From a virus: a stretch of 48,196 bases of DNA. The notes under the pieces were generated by a model, which did no database searches, was not told the DNA's origin, and saw only the letters and a list, made by a program, of their open reading frames with translations. This document shows, piece after piece, positions 14,401 through 21,458 of the stretch. The position numbers and the translations under genes are program-made. How positions within the stretch are numbered: position 1 is the first letter of the stretch; every line of letters starts with the position of its first letter. The stretch covers positions 1-48,196 of IMG/VR virus record IMGVR_UViG_3300028558_000038; one strand, given 5' to 3'.

Positions 14401-14583
14401 ATGAAAACAGCTTGGCTCTTGTTGGTCATGTACGGGCACAGCGGTTTCGCGATTCCGAACATCGCAACGGAACAGGAGTGCGAGCGCCTGTATGTCGAAA
14501 TGCGGGATAGCAACTGGGCTGCACCAGAAAGCTTCATCCGCAGCAATACTCACCGCTGCATTCAATACGTCGCTGCCAACTGA
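14401..14583 (+). CDS. Small secreted-type protein
   Basis: 60 aa with GGAG upstream. The N-terminus is a short hydrophobic segment (KTAWLLLVMYGHSGFA), perhaps a signal peptide, followed by a domain with two Cys (QECERLYVEM and HRCIQYV) that could form a disulphide. The family is unknown. Confidence 0.55.
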   Translation: MKTAWLLLVMYGHSGFAIPNIATEQECERLYVEMRDSNWAAPESFIRSNTHRCIQYVAAN

Positions 14584-14589
14584 CTTTCT

Positions 14590-14829
14590 ATGGATTACCG
14601 CATGCACTCCATCTTTTTAACACTTCGACAGCGCCGGCAGGAGATGCACCTGCGGCAAATCGATGTTGGCGAAATAGCTGGGTATGTAGAAACTCAGATA
14701 ACGCGGTGGGAGAGCGGCCGTGAAAATCCCAGGTTCCGCGCACTTTGTGATTGGTGCGATGCGCTTGGGCTGGAATTGACCGTAAAGCCAAAATCTGAAT
14801 CAACAAACATCACATTTGACGGAGATTGA
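14590..14829 (+). CDS. XRE-family helix-turn-helix protein
   Basis: 79 aa. Residues about 9-62 form an XRE domain (LRQRRQEMHLRQIDVGEIAG, then YVETQITRWESGRENPR). It lacks any further domain. It sits just after the structured-RNA candidate. It may be a second regulator for accessory genes. Confidence 0.7.
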   Translation: MDYRMHSIFLTLRQRRQEMHLRQIDVGEIAGYVETQITRWESGRENPRFRALCDWCDALGLELTVKPKSESTNITFDGD

Positions 14830-14830
14830 A

Positions 14831-15028
14831 ATGCCAAAAGGTATCACTCGCTATAGCCAGCGCATCAAGGGTACCGCCCGCAATTACAACTGGTCTGTCA
14901 GCTTCGACGATACCGATGGATATGTCGGTATCAACCAGTTGGAGGGCGAGCGAGTTAAAGACCGGATCCTGCTTTCGCCGGCGCAGGTCAAGGCGATGAC
15001 CAAATTCGTTCAATCGAAAGACAAGTGA
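14831..15028 (+). CDS. Hypothetical small protein
   Basis: 65 aa with GGAG ten bases before the ATG. Beta-rich N-terminal half (RNYNWSVSFDDTDGYVGINQ), then a short helix (SPAQVKAMTKFVQS). Similar in plan to the next gene, so the two may be distant duplicates. The stop overlaps a GTG start. Confidence 0.6.
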   Translation: MPKGITRYSQRIKGTARNYNWSVSFDDTDGYVGINQLEGERVKDRILLSPAQVKAMTKFVQSKDK

Positions 15029-15270
15029 CTATGACTGACACGAAACAAGGCGTCTGCATCTGCGACGAATTCATGGTTACAATTCGCGCCGAGAGTGGCG
15101 CAAAATTCAAACGCCCCTTTTCAATCTGGCTACTCAACGGATTGAAGGATGGAGAGTTCATCGTGCGATTTCACGGCGTCGATCAAGACTTGGAGCGCTT
15201 CGATGCCGACCAGGTTCAAGCAATTAAGAACTACGTGAAGGACTGGCGCGCCCAGTTCGCTGATACCTAG
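15025..15270 (+). CDS. Hypothetical small protein
   Basis: 81 aa from the GTG at 15025 (GTGA overlap); an ATG at 15031 is an alternative. Beta strands followed by a C-terminal helix (DADQVQAIKNYVKDWRAQF), the same plan as the preceding protein (SPAQVKAMTKFVQS). Function unknown. Confidence 0.6.
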   Translation: MTMTDTKQGVCICDEFMVTIRAESGAKFKRPFSIWLLNGLKDGEFIVRFHGVDQDLERFDADQVQAIKNYVKDWRAQFADT

Positions 15271-15288
15271 TCAACGTGAGACGAAACG

Positions 15289-15570
15289 ATGAAACTCAAT
15301 CAATACCAACATGCCGAACCGAACGAATGCGGTTCATGTCAGCATTTCAGGCCGCGCGATCCGGGCGACGGCTACGGCCTTTGCACGTTCCGCCTTCCGC
15401 CCTTTGCCGCCATGAGACCCTATGTAGGAGAAGAGCGCGACAGCGATTGCAACGAGCGCACTGTCAGCGACACCGATGGCTGCTCGCTGTACGAGGCCCG
15501 CAATCTTGCTGGCGACCCGACCGAGTTTATCCAAGAACGTGTTTGGCGCGCTGGTATGCCGTCACGCTAA
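15289..15570 (+). CDS. Cysteine-rich small protein, zinc-binding candidate
   Basis: 93 aa with Cys at about 14, 17, 32, 54 and 65 (ECGSCQHFRPRD, YGLCTF, SDCNER, DGCSLY). This resembles the small CxxC-HF proteins found in many phages and proteobacteria. Metal binding is likely. The cellular role is unknown. Confidence 0.65.
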   Translation: MKLNQYQHAEPNECGSCQHFRPRDPGDGYGLCTFRLPPFAAMRPYVGEERDSDCNERTVSDTDGCSLYEARNLAGDPTEFIQERVWRAGMPSR

Positions 15571-15594
15571 TAACTGATCAATGGGAGAAATCGA

Positions 15595-15966
15595 ATGCCA
15601 GAACAGCAAAAAGTTACGCCCGATTTTAGCGCGATGAAAAGTCACCAAATAATTCTGGCATGTGGCGATGACGCCGGAATGTGGGCTTCTGCATTCTGTC
15701 AAACGGCCACCAAGCTCGGCATGGATATTGATGAAGGGTGGATGATTGGCTGGTTCGCCAACGCCATCGAGGCGGCTTGGACAAAACGCATGCAGCGAGC
15801 AGAGCCAGAAACACGCCCCGTCGCGCCTGACGACTGCATACATGGCGCTTCGCTTACCATGACCTGTCCGCTTTGCGAGTCCGAGGCCAGCGAACGGAAA
15901 CACTTGGAGCAAAAATTATCAGGGCGCGTTGGGCGACCTATGCCGGAATCCTTCGGCGAAAATTGA
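15595..15966 (+). CDS. Hypothetical protein with C-terminal CxxC
   Basis: 123 aa with GGAGA before the ATG. The N-terminal helical part includes DEGWMIGWFANAIEAAW, a segment I associate with small rhizobial-phage proteins. The C-terminal third has CIHG...CPLC, a possible zinc site. Function unknown. Confidence 0.6.
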   Translation: MPEQQKVTPDFSAMKSHQIILACGDDAGMWASAFCQTATKLGMDIDEGWMIGWFANAIEAAWTKRMQRAEPETRPVAPDDCIHGASLTMTCPLCESEASERKHLEQKLSGRVGRPMPESFGEN

Positions 15967-15992
15967 ACTGATGAGCAGAGATAGGACGCGCT

Positions 15993-16103
15993 ATGGCTGG
16001 ATTTGAATGGTGGACGGGAAGCTTTAGCCAATGGCTGTTCGTCTGTATCCCGGCAACAGTTCTGATTTCCGCGGCAGTCCTCGCTTATTTTGGACAGAGA
16101 TAA
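15993..16103 (+). CDS. Small membrane protein (36 aa)
   Basis: 36 aa with an aromatic N-terminus (GFEWWTGSFSQW) and one transmembrane helix (LFVCIPATVLISAAVLAYF). GGA lies eight bases before the ATG. Short but well placed between two genes. Confidence 0.5.
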   Translation: MAGFEWWTGSFSQWLFVCIPATVLISAAVLAYFGQR

Positions 16104-16106
16104 GCG

Positions 16107-16304
16107 ATGACAAAACCCACAGAAGCCGAAATGTTCGCCAAGTTCGCCGACTGGCTGATCGACGATCTCATGTCGATGAGCGACGAGGAAATCTTGGCCG
16201 AAAGTACGCCGGAGGAAATTGCCGCAGCCAAGCGCGAGCTTAAGGCCGCAATCCTAAAGGCCGAACTGAGTGATGGGCAATCCTTGGACGGAGAAAAGAA
16301 GTGA
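16107..16304 (+). CDS. Small acidic helical protein
   Basis: 65 aa, acidic and helical (ADWLIDDLMSMSDEEILAES). Spaced four bases after the membrane peptide, and its stop overlaps the GTG of the methyltransferase-like gene. Family unknown. Confidence 0.55.
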   Translation: MTKPTEAEMFAKFADWLIDDLMSMSDEEILAESTPEEIAAAKRELKAAILKAELSDGQSLDGEKK

Positions 16305-16879
16305 CGGTGGTTGCATCGAATTACGCCCGCAAGGAAAACGATTTGTACCAGACCGAGCCTTGGGCGACGGAGGCGCTGCTGCGTCACTTCCCGGTCGGTC
16401 CCGGCTGGGTCGTATGGGAACCTGCGGCCGGCAATCATCTCATGGCGGACGTGATCCGCGAGACCGGCGCGAAGGTCGTCACCAGCGACATTGAGACTTA
16501 TGATCGCGAACACGATCACATCATCGACTTCCTGAATCCTCGCGTGACGGCGCAAGCTTACAACGCTATCTACACGAACCCGCCCTATGGCAAGGGAAAC
16601 CGGGATGCAGTGAAGTTTGCCCGGCTGGCACTCGAACGCTGCAATGGCCACGTCGCGCTTCTGCTCACGGCCAAGTTCGATTTTGGAAAGACCCGCGTGG
16701 ATCTGTTCCGAGACAACCCCCGCTATGTCGCCAAGATCGCCCTGCTCGACCGCATTCAGTGGTTCCCCGGCGATAGCTCGGGGACCGAGGATCACGCTTG
16801 GTACGTTTGGGCACCAGCGCCAGGCCCCGGAATCGGAAATGCAAAAACGCTCTACGACGAGCGCAATCCAGTCGTGTGA
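16301..16879 (+). CDS. N6-adenine methyltransferase-like protein
   Basis: 192 aa from the GTG at 16301 (GTGA overlap). It has a SAM-binding motif WEPAAGNHLMADVI (about 44-57) and the catalytic NPPY (TNPPYGKGN, about 92-100) of amino-methyltransferases. It is short and lacks an obvious target-recognition domain, so specificity would have to come from the core or a partner. It may methylate DNA, or, less likely, RNA or protein. With the C5 enzyme it gives the phage two orphan methyltransferases. Confidence 0.78.
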   Translation: MTVVASNYARKENDLYQTEPWATEALLRHFPVGPGWVVWEPAAGNHLMADVIRETGAKVVTSDIETYDREHDHIIDFLNPRVTAQAYNAIYTNPPYGKGNRDAVKFARLALERCNGHVALLLTAKFDFGKTRVDLFRDNPRYVAKIALLDRIQWFPGDSSGTEDHAWYVWAPAPGPGIGNAKTLYDERNPVV

Positions 16880-16885
16880 TAAACC

Positions 16886-17242
16886 ATGACCGATCTCGCG
16901 CACACCATTGTCACCTTGCCGGCCGACGCGGCGGTGTACCTATCGACGATGGAACTGTACGCGGCGATGAACCTTCCGGAGAAGGTCGGCCGCCGTCTCG
17001 TGCGCGAACTCAGCAAAGCCGCCCCTGGCCGCGCCCCCTTTCCACAGCCTGACCCGTTGACCGATCGCTGGTTTTGGCCTGCCGTTCATCAGTACCTTTT
17101 GCGCTACAACCGCGTGCTGCTATCAAAGCCAACGCCACCGGCACCGCCGGTGGCACAATGGCAGGAGAACTTCCATGCCCCCGCCGCGCCCGCAAACTCC
17201 AATGAACGTCGCCGTCCCCGGACTAAAGTGGCGGCCACGTAA
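16886..17242 (+). CDS. Excisionase-like protein upstream of integrase
   Basis: 118 aa. Residues about 15-75 (AAVYLSTMELYAAMNLPEKV, then VRELSKAAPGRAPFPQPDPL and DRWFWPAVHQYL) follow the pattern of small winged-helix recombination directionality factors. The C-terminal 40 residues are Pro/Ala-rich and overlap the start of the integrase gene by 68 bases. The excisionase role is inferred from fold pattern and position. Confidence 0.6.
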   Translation: MTDLAHTIVTLPADAAVYLSTMELYAAMNLPEKVGRRLVRELSKAAPGRAPFPQPDPLTDRWFWPAVHQYLLRYNRVLLSKPTPPAPPVAQWQENFHAPAAPANSNERRRPRTKVAAT

Positions 17243-18482
17243 AGACGGCTGGACTGCATACTGGGTTGCCCGGGACGACGCAGCGAAGCGAAACTTCCAG
17301 ATCAAGTCGCGGCAGCTATGGCCGCCGAGCGATGGCACAGCCGGCGGTGAGCCGAGCGCCGACGAGTGGCAGGCCATTTCTATTACCTGCGAGGATCTGC
17401 AAGACGAGATGCTGACGTGGCTTCGCGGTGGTGCGGCAGTGAGCGGCGATCCGGCGGCGATGTTCGATGACACGGTTACGTCGCTGATCCGCATCTACGA
17501 GACCGATCCCGACAGCCCGTACAAGGAACTCCGCTTTCACACCGCCAAAAGCTACGATAGCAAGAACCGTACGCTGATCGCGCAGATCGGTGGCGCGCGC
17601 CCTTCCCTCCTCACCTTCCGCGACTTCAAGCGATGGTACGCCGGCTTCCGTGAGCCAGCCGCCGCTGGCAAGCCTGAGCGCGTCGCGCGCGCTCATGGGC
17701 TGATGACGCAGATTAGGTTGATCTTCGCCTATGGCGTGCTGCTCGAACTTCCGGACTGTGCCCGCCTGAAGGCCGTCCTCGATGGAATGGAGTTCGAGAA
17801 CCCGAAGAAGCGAAAGACGCTCGTTACCGCCGAGCAGGCAATCGCAATCCGTGCAGAGGCGCACCGCCGTGGTCGCCCGTCGATCGCGCTCGCCCAGGCG
17901 CTCGAATTCGAACTGGGCTGCCGACAGAAGGATGCAATCGGGGAGTGGATACCGCAGAGCGAGCCCGGCCTATCCGACATCACCGAGGGCGGCGATAAGG
18001 CGATGCACGGCTTCCATTGGAAGAACGTGTCGCCAGATATGATCCTGACGCACCGTCTGAGCAAATCGCTGCGCGGCCGCAAGGCGACGGTCTCTGCCGA
18101 ATCCGGTCTCGAGAAGCGCTGGAACCTGTCGCTCTATCCGATGATCATGGAGGAGCTTGCGCTGATCCCGATCGAGCAGCGCGTCGACGCGATGGTCAAG
18201 GCCGAGCATACCGGCCTGCCCTGGCGGCACAAGTATTTCCAGCAGCACTGGCGCGAGATCGCCACGGCCGTCGGTGTGCCGCTTAACGTGCAGAACCGCG
18301 ACAGCCGAGCCGGCGCAGCGACCGAAGGCGAGAACGCCGGTGCCGATATTGAGACGATCAGGCACGGCCTCGGTCACTCGAAACCGGAGACGACGCGCAT
18401 CTACACGCGCACCGCCGACGAGCAGACCGCGAAGCTCGCTACGATCCGCGCCACGTCGCGAAACAAGCCCGGAACGAAATAG
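17175..18482 (+). CDS. int: Tyrosine recombinase 2, probable phage integrase
   Basis: 435 aa with AGGAG before the ATG. N-terminal arm-binding region (PGLKWRPRKDGWTAYWVARD), core-binding domain (about 95-200), catalytic domain with Arg250 (CRQKDAIGEW), Arg378 (DSRAG), His401 (LGHSKPET) and Tyr410 (RIYTR). As in recombinase 1, the first His of the HxxR box is replaced (DSR), so the two are the same subfamily. It is placed between an excisionase-like gene and an attP-like repeat cluster, which makes it the main integrase candidate. Confidence 0.87.
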   Translation: MPPPRPQTPMNVAVPGLKWRPRKDGWTAYWVARDDAAKRNFQIKSRQLWPPSDGTAGGEPSADEWQAISITCEDLQDEMLTWLRGGAAVSGDPAAMFDDTVTSLIRIYETDPDSPYKELRFHTAKSYDSKNRTLIAQIGGARPSLLTFRDFKRWYAGFREPAAAGKPERVARAHGLMTQIRLIFAYGVLLELPDCARLKAVLDGMEFENPKKRKTLVTAEQAIAIRAEAHRRGRPSIALAQALEFELGCRQKDAIGEWIPQSEPGLSDITEGGDKAMHGFHWKNVSPDMILTHRLSKSLRGRKATVSAESGLEKRWNLSLYPMIMEELALIPIEQRVDAMVKAEHTGLPWRHKYFQQHWREIATAVGVPLNVQNRDSRAGAATEGENAGADIETIRHGLGHSKPETTRIYTRTADEQTAKLATIRATSRNKPGTK

Positions 18483-18650
18483 GGAACGTGATGGGGAATG
18501 ATAGGGAAAGAATGCCAGCGCGATCAGTGACTTATTCACCTTGAGCCGTCACGGATCATAAGACCCAAGTTATTGATGAATAAGGTATCCGTTCCCTATC
18601 ACGGGTAGGGTTGCGGCGGCTAGCGGCGTATGCAGCCAATCCGTTCCCTA
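18480..18650. other. Candidate attP with integrase arm-type repeats
   Basis: The 165 bases between convergent int and the lysis module hold four copies of TAGGGAA: two in plus orientation (18480, 18502) and two inverted as GTTCCCTA (18591, 18643). The latter two share the 12-mer ATCCGTTCCCTA. Between them lies an inverted pair CTTATTCA (18531-18538) and TGAATAAG (18577-18584). Arms on both sides of a core are the usual form of attP for tyrosine integrases. The core itself cannot be named without the host attB. Confidence 0.55.
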
Positions 18651-19184
18651 CCGCGCGGCAGCGTATCGCGGTCCCGCCCTTGGATCGACAAACGTATAGC
18701 CGCGCAGATCGCGTACATGCTGGCGGGTCAGTCCGCCGCCGGAGTTGCTGTCGTGCACCAGCCACGCGCCGGGTTCGCCGCCGATAATGACCGCGACATG
18801 GTGCGGTCGGACGGCTACGGTCCCGATCGCGGCGTGGGTGCGGGGGAAGCGATACCAGGCTCGAGCTGGCCAAAGGTCTCGGCGATTCTCATTGAAAACG
18901 TAGAGCGATGCGCCGCATCCGCAATACGCATGTGGGCATCCCTGTGGCCTACCCCCAACCACAGTGCCGCTGCCAGCAACACTGCCACGATGAACACCAC
19001 GCCCCATCCGAACGTCCCTACGCGCGCGTGACGAGCGCGTAGGAGCAATCTGTCTCGCTCCGCTTTCCGCAGTTCCGAATCCGTGAGGGTCATAAGTCAC
19101 CTGCTGGCTGATGCGCGCGTTCGTTGAGGTGGTGAGCGCAAGCACGATTGCCGCGCCCGCGAGGGCAACGAGGAACGGTTTCAT
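18648..19184 (-). CDS. Exported protein, conserved CGC-x-ASL family
   Basis: 178 aa from the ATG at 19184. A signal peptide (KPFLVALAGAAIVLALTTST) is followed by a low-complexity linker and a conserved C-terminal part (CPHAYCGCGASLYVFNENRR, RAWYRFPRTHAAIGTVAVRP, VHDSNSGGGLTRQHVRDLRG) that I recall from Bradyrhizobium and phage hypothetical proteins. The Cys and the two His suggest a CHAP/NlpC-type papain-like fold, but this is not certain. It is last in the lysis module. The linker region overlaps another ORF. Confidence 0.7.
   Translation of the reverse strand: MKPFLVALAGAAIVLALTTSTNARISQQVTYDPHGFGTAESGARQIAPTRSSRARRDVRMGRGVHRGSVAGSGTVVGGRPQGCPHAYCGCGASLYVFNENRRDLWPARAWYRFPRTHAAIGTVAVRPHHVAVIIGGEPGAWLVHDSNSGGGLTRQHVRDLRGYTFVDPRAGPRYAAAR
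18815..19093 (-). CDS. Possible nested membrane protein
   Basis: 92 aa read in another frame inside the exported-protein gene. The ATG at 19093 has AGGTG five bases upstream, better than that of the host gene. There is a charged N-terminal helix (DSELRKAERDRLLLRAR) and one transmembrane helix (GVVFIVAVLLAAALWLGVG). Rz1-type nesting in a lysis region is known from other phages, but a separate spanin pair is present here, so the role is unknown. Confidence 0.42.
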   Translation of the reverse strand: MTLTDSELRKAERDRLLLRARHARVGTFGWGVVFIVAVLLAAALWLGVGHRDAHMRIADAAHRSTFSMRIAETFGQLEPGIASPAPTPRSGP

Positions 19185-19256
19185 CCGGAGAGCCCCATCC
19201 TGTTTCAGATGGGCAAGGGTGACCGGCGGGACTACGCCGCCCAACGCACAGGCAGG

Positions 19257-19421
19257 CTATATTCGGCCGAGCAACAAGAGGATCAGCAGAACAACAACGA
19301 TTAGGCCAAGCCCGCCGCCGCCGTAATATCCGGTGCCGTAGAACGGGCCACCGCCGAGGCCGGAGAAGCCGCCAAGCAGAACGATGATAAGAACGATGAC
19401 GAGCAGCAATCCGATGGACAT
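19257..19421 (-). CDS. DUF3309-like small membrane protein
   Basis: 54 aa with AGGAG before its ATG. Two hydrophobic helices (IGLLLVIVLIIVLLGGF and LGLIVVVLLILLLLG) flank a Gly/Tyr-rich loop (FYGTGYYGGGG). The plan and the final LLGRI match DUF3309-type peptides, common in Rhizobiales and their phages. The function is unknown. Location suggests a lysis or envelope role. Confidence 0.7.
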   Translation of the reverse strand: MSIGLLLVIVLIIVLLGGFSGLGGGPFYGTGYYGGGGLGLIVVVLLILLLLGRI

Positions 19422-19473
19422 GGCGCGCTCCTGAGAGGTTTCCGGGCCAGACCGAAGCCTGACCCGGTAATAG

Positions 19474-19824
19474 TTACGCGGCAGCCGTATTCGCGACGAC
19501 GGCGGCGCTCAACTGGCTAGCGCGTGAGGCCAAGCCGGTCGAAAGCGCAGCGATACGCGCGACGGTCGCCGGGTCGGTGCCGGCAGCCTTGAGGTCGGCA
19601 ATCTGCTTGCTCAGGGTCGTGAGCAGCGCCTCGACCGAATCCTCCGCATCGCTGTTGGACTTTGCGGCGGCTTCGGCTTGGGTAAGTGCGTCTTCGATAG
19701 CGGACATGATGGTGTCTTCCTTCTGGATGATGAGGCTCAACATTTCTCGGACTTCGATTGCCCAAGGCGGAGCCTCGGCCCAAGGGCTATCGCAGTGATG
19801 GTGGTGGTATCCGAACAGTTTCAT
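19474..19824 (-). CDS. Coiled-coil protein
   Basis: 116 aa, or 77 aa if started at the ATG at 19707, where the main domain begins. The N-terminal part is His-rich (GYHHHHCDSPW). The remainder is a helix with regular hydrophobic spacing (SVEALLTTLSKQIADLKAAG). Similar proteins sit beside lysis genes in other phages. It overlaps the upstream gene as ATGA. Confidence 0.6.
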   Translation of the reverse strand: MKLFGYHHHHCDSPWAEAPPWAIEVREMLSLIIQKEDTIMSAIEDALTQAEAAAKSNSDAEDSVEALLTTLSKQIADLKAAGTDPATVARIAALSTGLASRASQLSAAVVANTAAA

Positions 19825-20036
19825 GTGCTGGCCTTTGCTTCTACTCGGGCAGATCGGATTGTAACTTCGTAGGGCTGCCCGACTTCAAAGTCCGCGTTCT
19901 CTCGCATGACGTTCACAAGCACAGGCTGTTGCTGCGACTTCGGATCGACAAAGTTCGGCTGGTCCATGAGTAACGCCTGCACGATTCCATCGTTCCGCCG
20001 TACCCACCTGCAAATCGCATTAATCGTCAAATTCAT
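19821..20036 (-). CDS. Hypothetical small protein
   Basis: 71 aa. The middle (PVLVNVMRENADFEVGQPYE) looks like a short beta domain. It lies one base downstream of the preceding gene's stop and overlaps the next by ATGA, so it belongs to the lysis operon. Family unknown. Confidence 0.55.
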   Translation of the reverse strand: MNLTINAICRWVRRNDGIVQALLMDQPNFVDPKSQQQPVLVNVMRENADFEVGQPYEVTIRSARVEAKAST

Positions 20037-20037
20037 T

Positions 20038-20520
20038 TCAATGCGCCCGCAGGAAAAAGGACACGATGACCGTCAGTGCCGCGCTCGCGCTGGCGGCGGC
20101 GATGATGTAGCCAAATACATCGCTGCGGCCGGTGGTCTTGCCGCCGCTTTCCCATCGGAATTGATTGAGGCTGCGAAGCTCAATCTGAATATCGGTCTTA
20201 ACTTCCTTGAGTTGCATCGCGAGCAGCGTCGAGGTCGAGTCCATATTGGCGCGCAATACCCTCGCCATCTCGGAATCGAACGTCTGCTTTTGCAGGGATA
20301 GCTCGGCGATCCGGCGCGTTTCCGCCGCCGCCGCCTCGTTCACCCGGCGCGTTTCCGCCTCTCGCATGTCGTTTTGATATTTGCTTTCGGCATCGACGAG
20401 GGCGAGAACATTTTCCGTCGGGTCGATGACCGGGCCGCCGTAGCTATCGACGGCAACACCGGCGCCGCTGACCTTGTTCTGCTGCGAACCGACAGGTCGG
20501 CGAATTTGTCTGCTTGCCAT
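20038..20520 (-). CDS. Coiled-coil protein with C-terminal membrane anchor
   Basis: 160 aa from the ATG at 20520 with GGGAG suitably spaced. A short conserved-looking N-terminus (IRRPVGSQQNKVSGAGVAVD) precedes a long charged coiled coil (about 45-125) and one C-terminal transmembrane helix (YIIAAASASAALTVIVSFFL). Proteins of this plan are common near phage lysis genes; a holin or accessory-lysis role is possible. Confidence 0.65.
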   Translation of the reverse strand: MASRQIRRPVGSQQNKVSGAGVAVDSYGGPVIDPTENVLALVDAESKYQNDMREAETRRVNEAAAAETRRIAELSLQKQTFDSEMARVLRANMDSTSTLLAMQLKEVKTDIQIELRSLNQFRWESGGKTTGRSDVFGYIIAAASASAALTVIVSFFLRAH

Positions 20521-20529
20521 CATGCTCCC

Positions 20530-20826
20530 TCATTTTCCGAGGAGCGCCCTCCCGAAACCGGCCCAGAACATTCCGAAAAATCCGACGACGACCACGCCAA
20601 TAGCGGCGGCAAGGCCGGCGTTTCCGACGCGCTCGGACGCCTTGCGCCAGCGCCGAAGGTGCGAGAAGTCGGCGCGAATTTCCTTTTTCTCATCGTCGTT
20701 GATGCCGAACGACGTGAGTATCGCCGATATGGTCCTGAGAACCACGGCATCGAAGTTTTCTGCTGCGCGTTCACGTTCATCTTGAAGCACCTGATGAACG
20801 ATGCGTTTGATCTCCGCCTCGTTCAT
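20530..20826 (-). CDS. Holin-like membrane protein (DUF6127-like)
   Basis: 98 aa from the ATG at 20826 with GAGGCGG upstream; an upstream reading to 20898 has no support. N-terminal helix (NEAEIKRIVHQVLQDERERA), a segment LTSFGINDDEKKEIRADFSH and a C-terminal transmembrane helix (NAGLAAAIGVVVVGFFGMFW). This arrangement recalls DUF6127-type proteins next to lysis genes. The holin assignment is by position and one membrane span. Confidence 0.6.
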   Translation of the reverse strand: MNEAEIKRIVHQVLQDERERAAENFDAVVLRTISAILTSFGINDDEKKEIRADFSHLRRWRKASERVGNAGLAAAIGVVVVGFFGMFWAGFGRALLGK

Positions 20827-20885
20827 TTCCGCCTCGCACCACCTAGGCAGCGCGCAAAGTTCGTGGTTCGATTGCACCCGGCCAT
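20823..20885 (-). CDS. Possible 20-aa leader peptide
   Basis: A 21-codon ORF starts at an ATG with GAGGATC upstream and ends in ATGA overlap with the holin-like gene. The peptide is basic with two Cys. It fills an otherwise empty 135-base gap and could couple translation to the next gene. Confidence 0.3.
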   Translation of the reverse strand: MAGCNRTTNFARCLGGARRK

Positions 20886-20961
20886 GATTGATCCTCACAC
20901 GATCATTTGTGGTCGGCTCGCCGGACTGGTCACACAGGACGGCGGGCCACGGTTTTACGCT

Positions 20962-21177
20962 TTACTTAATCGGTCGCTTCCACTTGCAAATCTGAATACC
21001 GGTCTCCTGCGTCTTGCCGATCCACTGCTTGTCGATCAGCCGCTTGCCTTGAACTGCGAAGCCGGGGTCGCGAAACGCATTGCACTCGCCAGCGAGTGAA
21101 GCCGGGCCGGGTTCGGGACATCCGCCGAGCAATACGCCAAGCGGCAAGATCGCGGCGATGATGAGAATTCGTTTCAC
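20962..21177 (-). CDS. Outer-membrane spanin lipoprotein (Rz1-like)
   Basis: 71 aa from the GTG at 21177, which overlaps the previous stop as GTGA. A lipoprotein signal (ILIIAAILPLGVLLGGC) puts the lipidated Cys near residue 21, directly followed by PEPGP. The mature part is short. A small lipoprotein directly after a single-span membrane protein and an endolysin is the classical o-spanin position. Spanins join the inner and outer membranes in the last step of lysis. Confidence 0.75.
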   Translation of the reverse strand: MKRILIIAAILPLGVLLGGCPEPGPASLAGECNAFRDPGFAVQGKRLIDKQWIGKTQETGIQICKWKRPIK

Positions 21178-21458
21178 TTCGCGTCCTCCAGCTTGCAGCC
21201 CTGCGTGATGACATCCCAATATCCGTTGATGCCTTCCGCGCACTTGTCCGCCTTCGCGCCGACTTCATCGGCTGCGGCTTTGGTCACATCGTTCTGTTTG
21301 CTGACCTCGACCAGCGCCTTGCTATAGCCGAGCGCGACGTAGTGATGGCGGATTGCGAGCGCGCCGGTCGTCACCGCGACCACGATGGCCGCATAGGCAA
21401 CCAGCCGGAAAATGCTGATGCCGAACAGGTTGGCGATAAGCGTTACGAAAGCCATCAT
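21174..21458 (-). CDS. Inner-membrane spanin (Rz-like)
   Basis: 94 aa from the ATG at 21458 (ATGA overlap with the endolysin stop). N-terminal membrane segment (LVAYAAIVVAVTTGALAI), then a periplasmic helix (VEVSKQNDVTKAAADEVGAK) and two Cys near the C-terminus. Topology and position fit an i-spanin partnered with the following lipoprotein. Confidence 0.7.
   Translation of the reverse strand: MMAFVTLIANLFGISIFRLVAYAAIVVAVTTGALAIRHHYVALGYSKALVEVSKQNDVTKAAADEVGAKADKCAEGINGYWDVITQGCKLEDAK

Noticed and set aside
20860-20885. GGTTCGATT, resembling a tRNA T-loop
   Set aside because: No cloverleaf can be drawn: the flanking arms do not pair and no acceptor stem is present. No tRNA gene is supported in the window.
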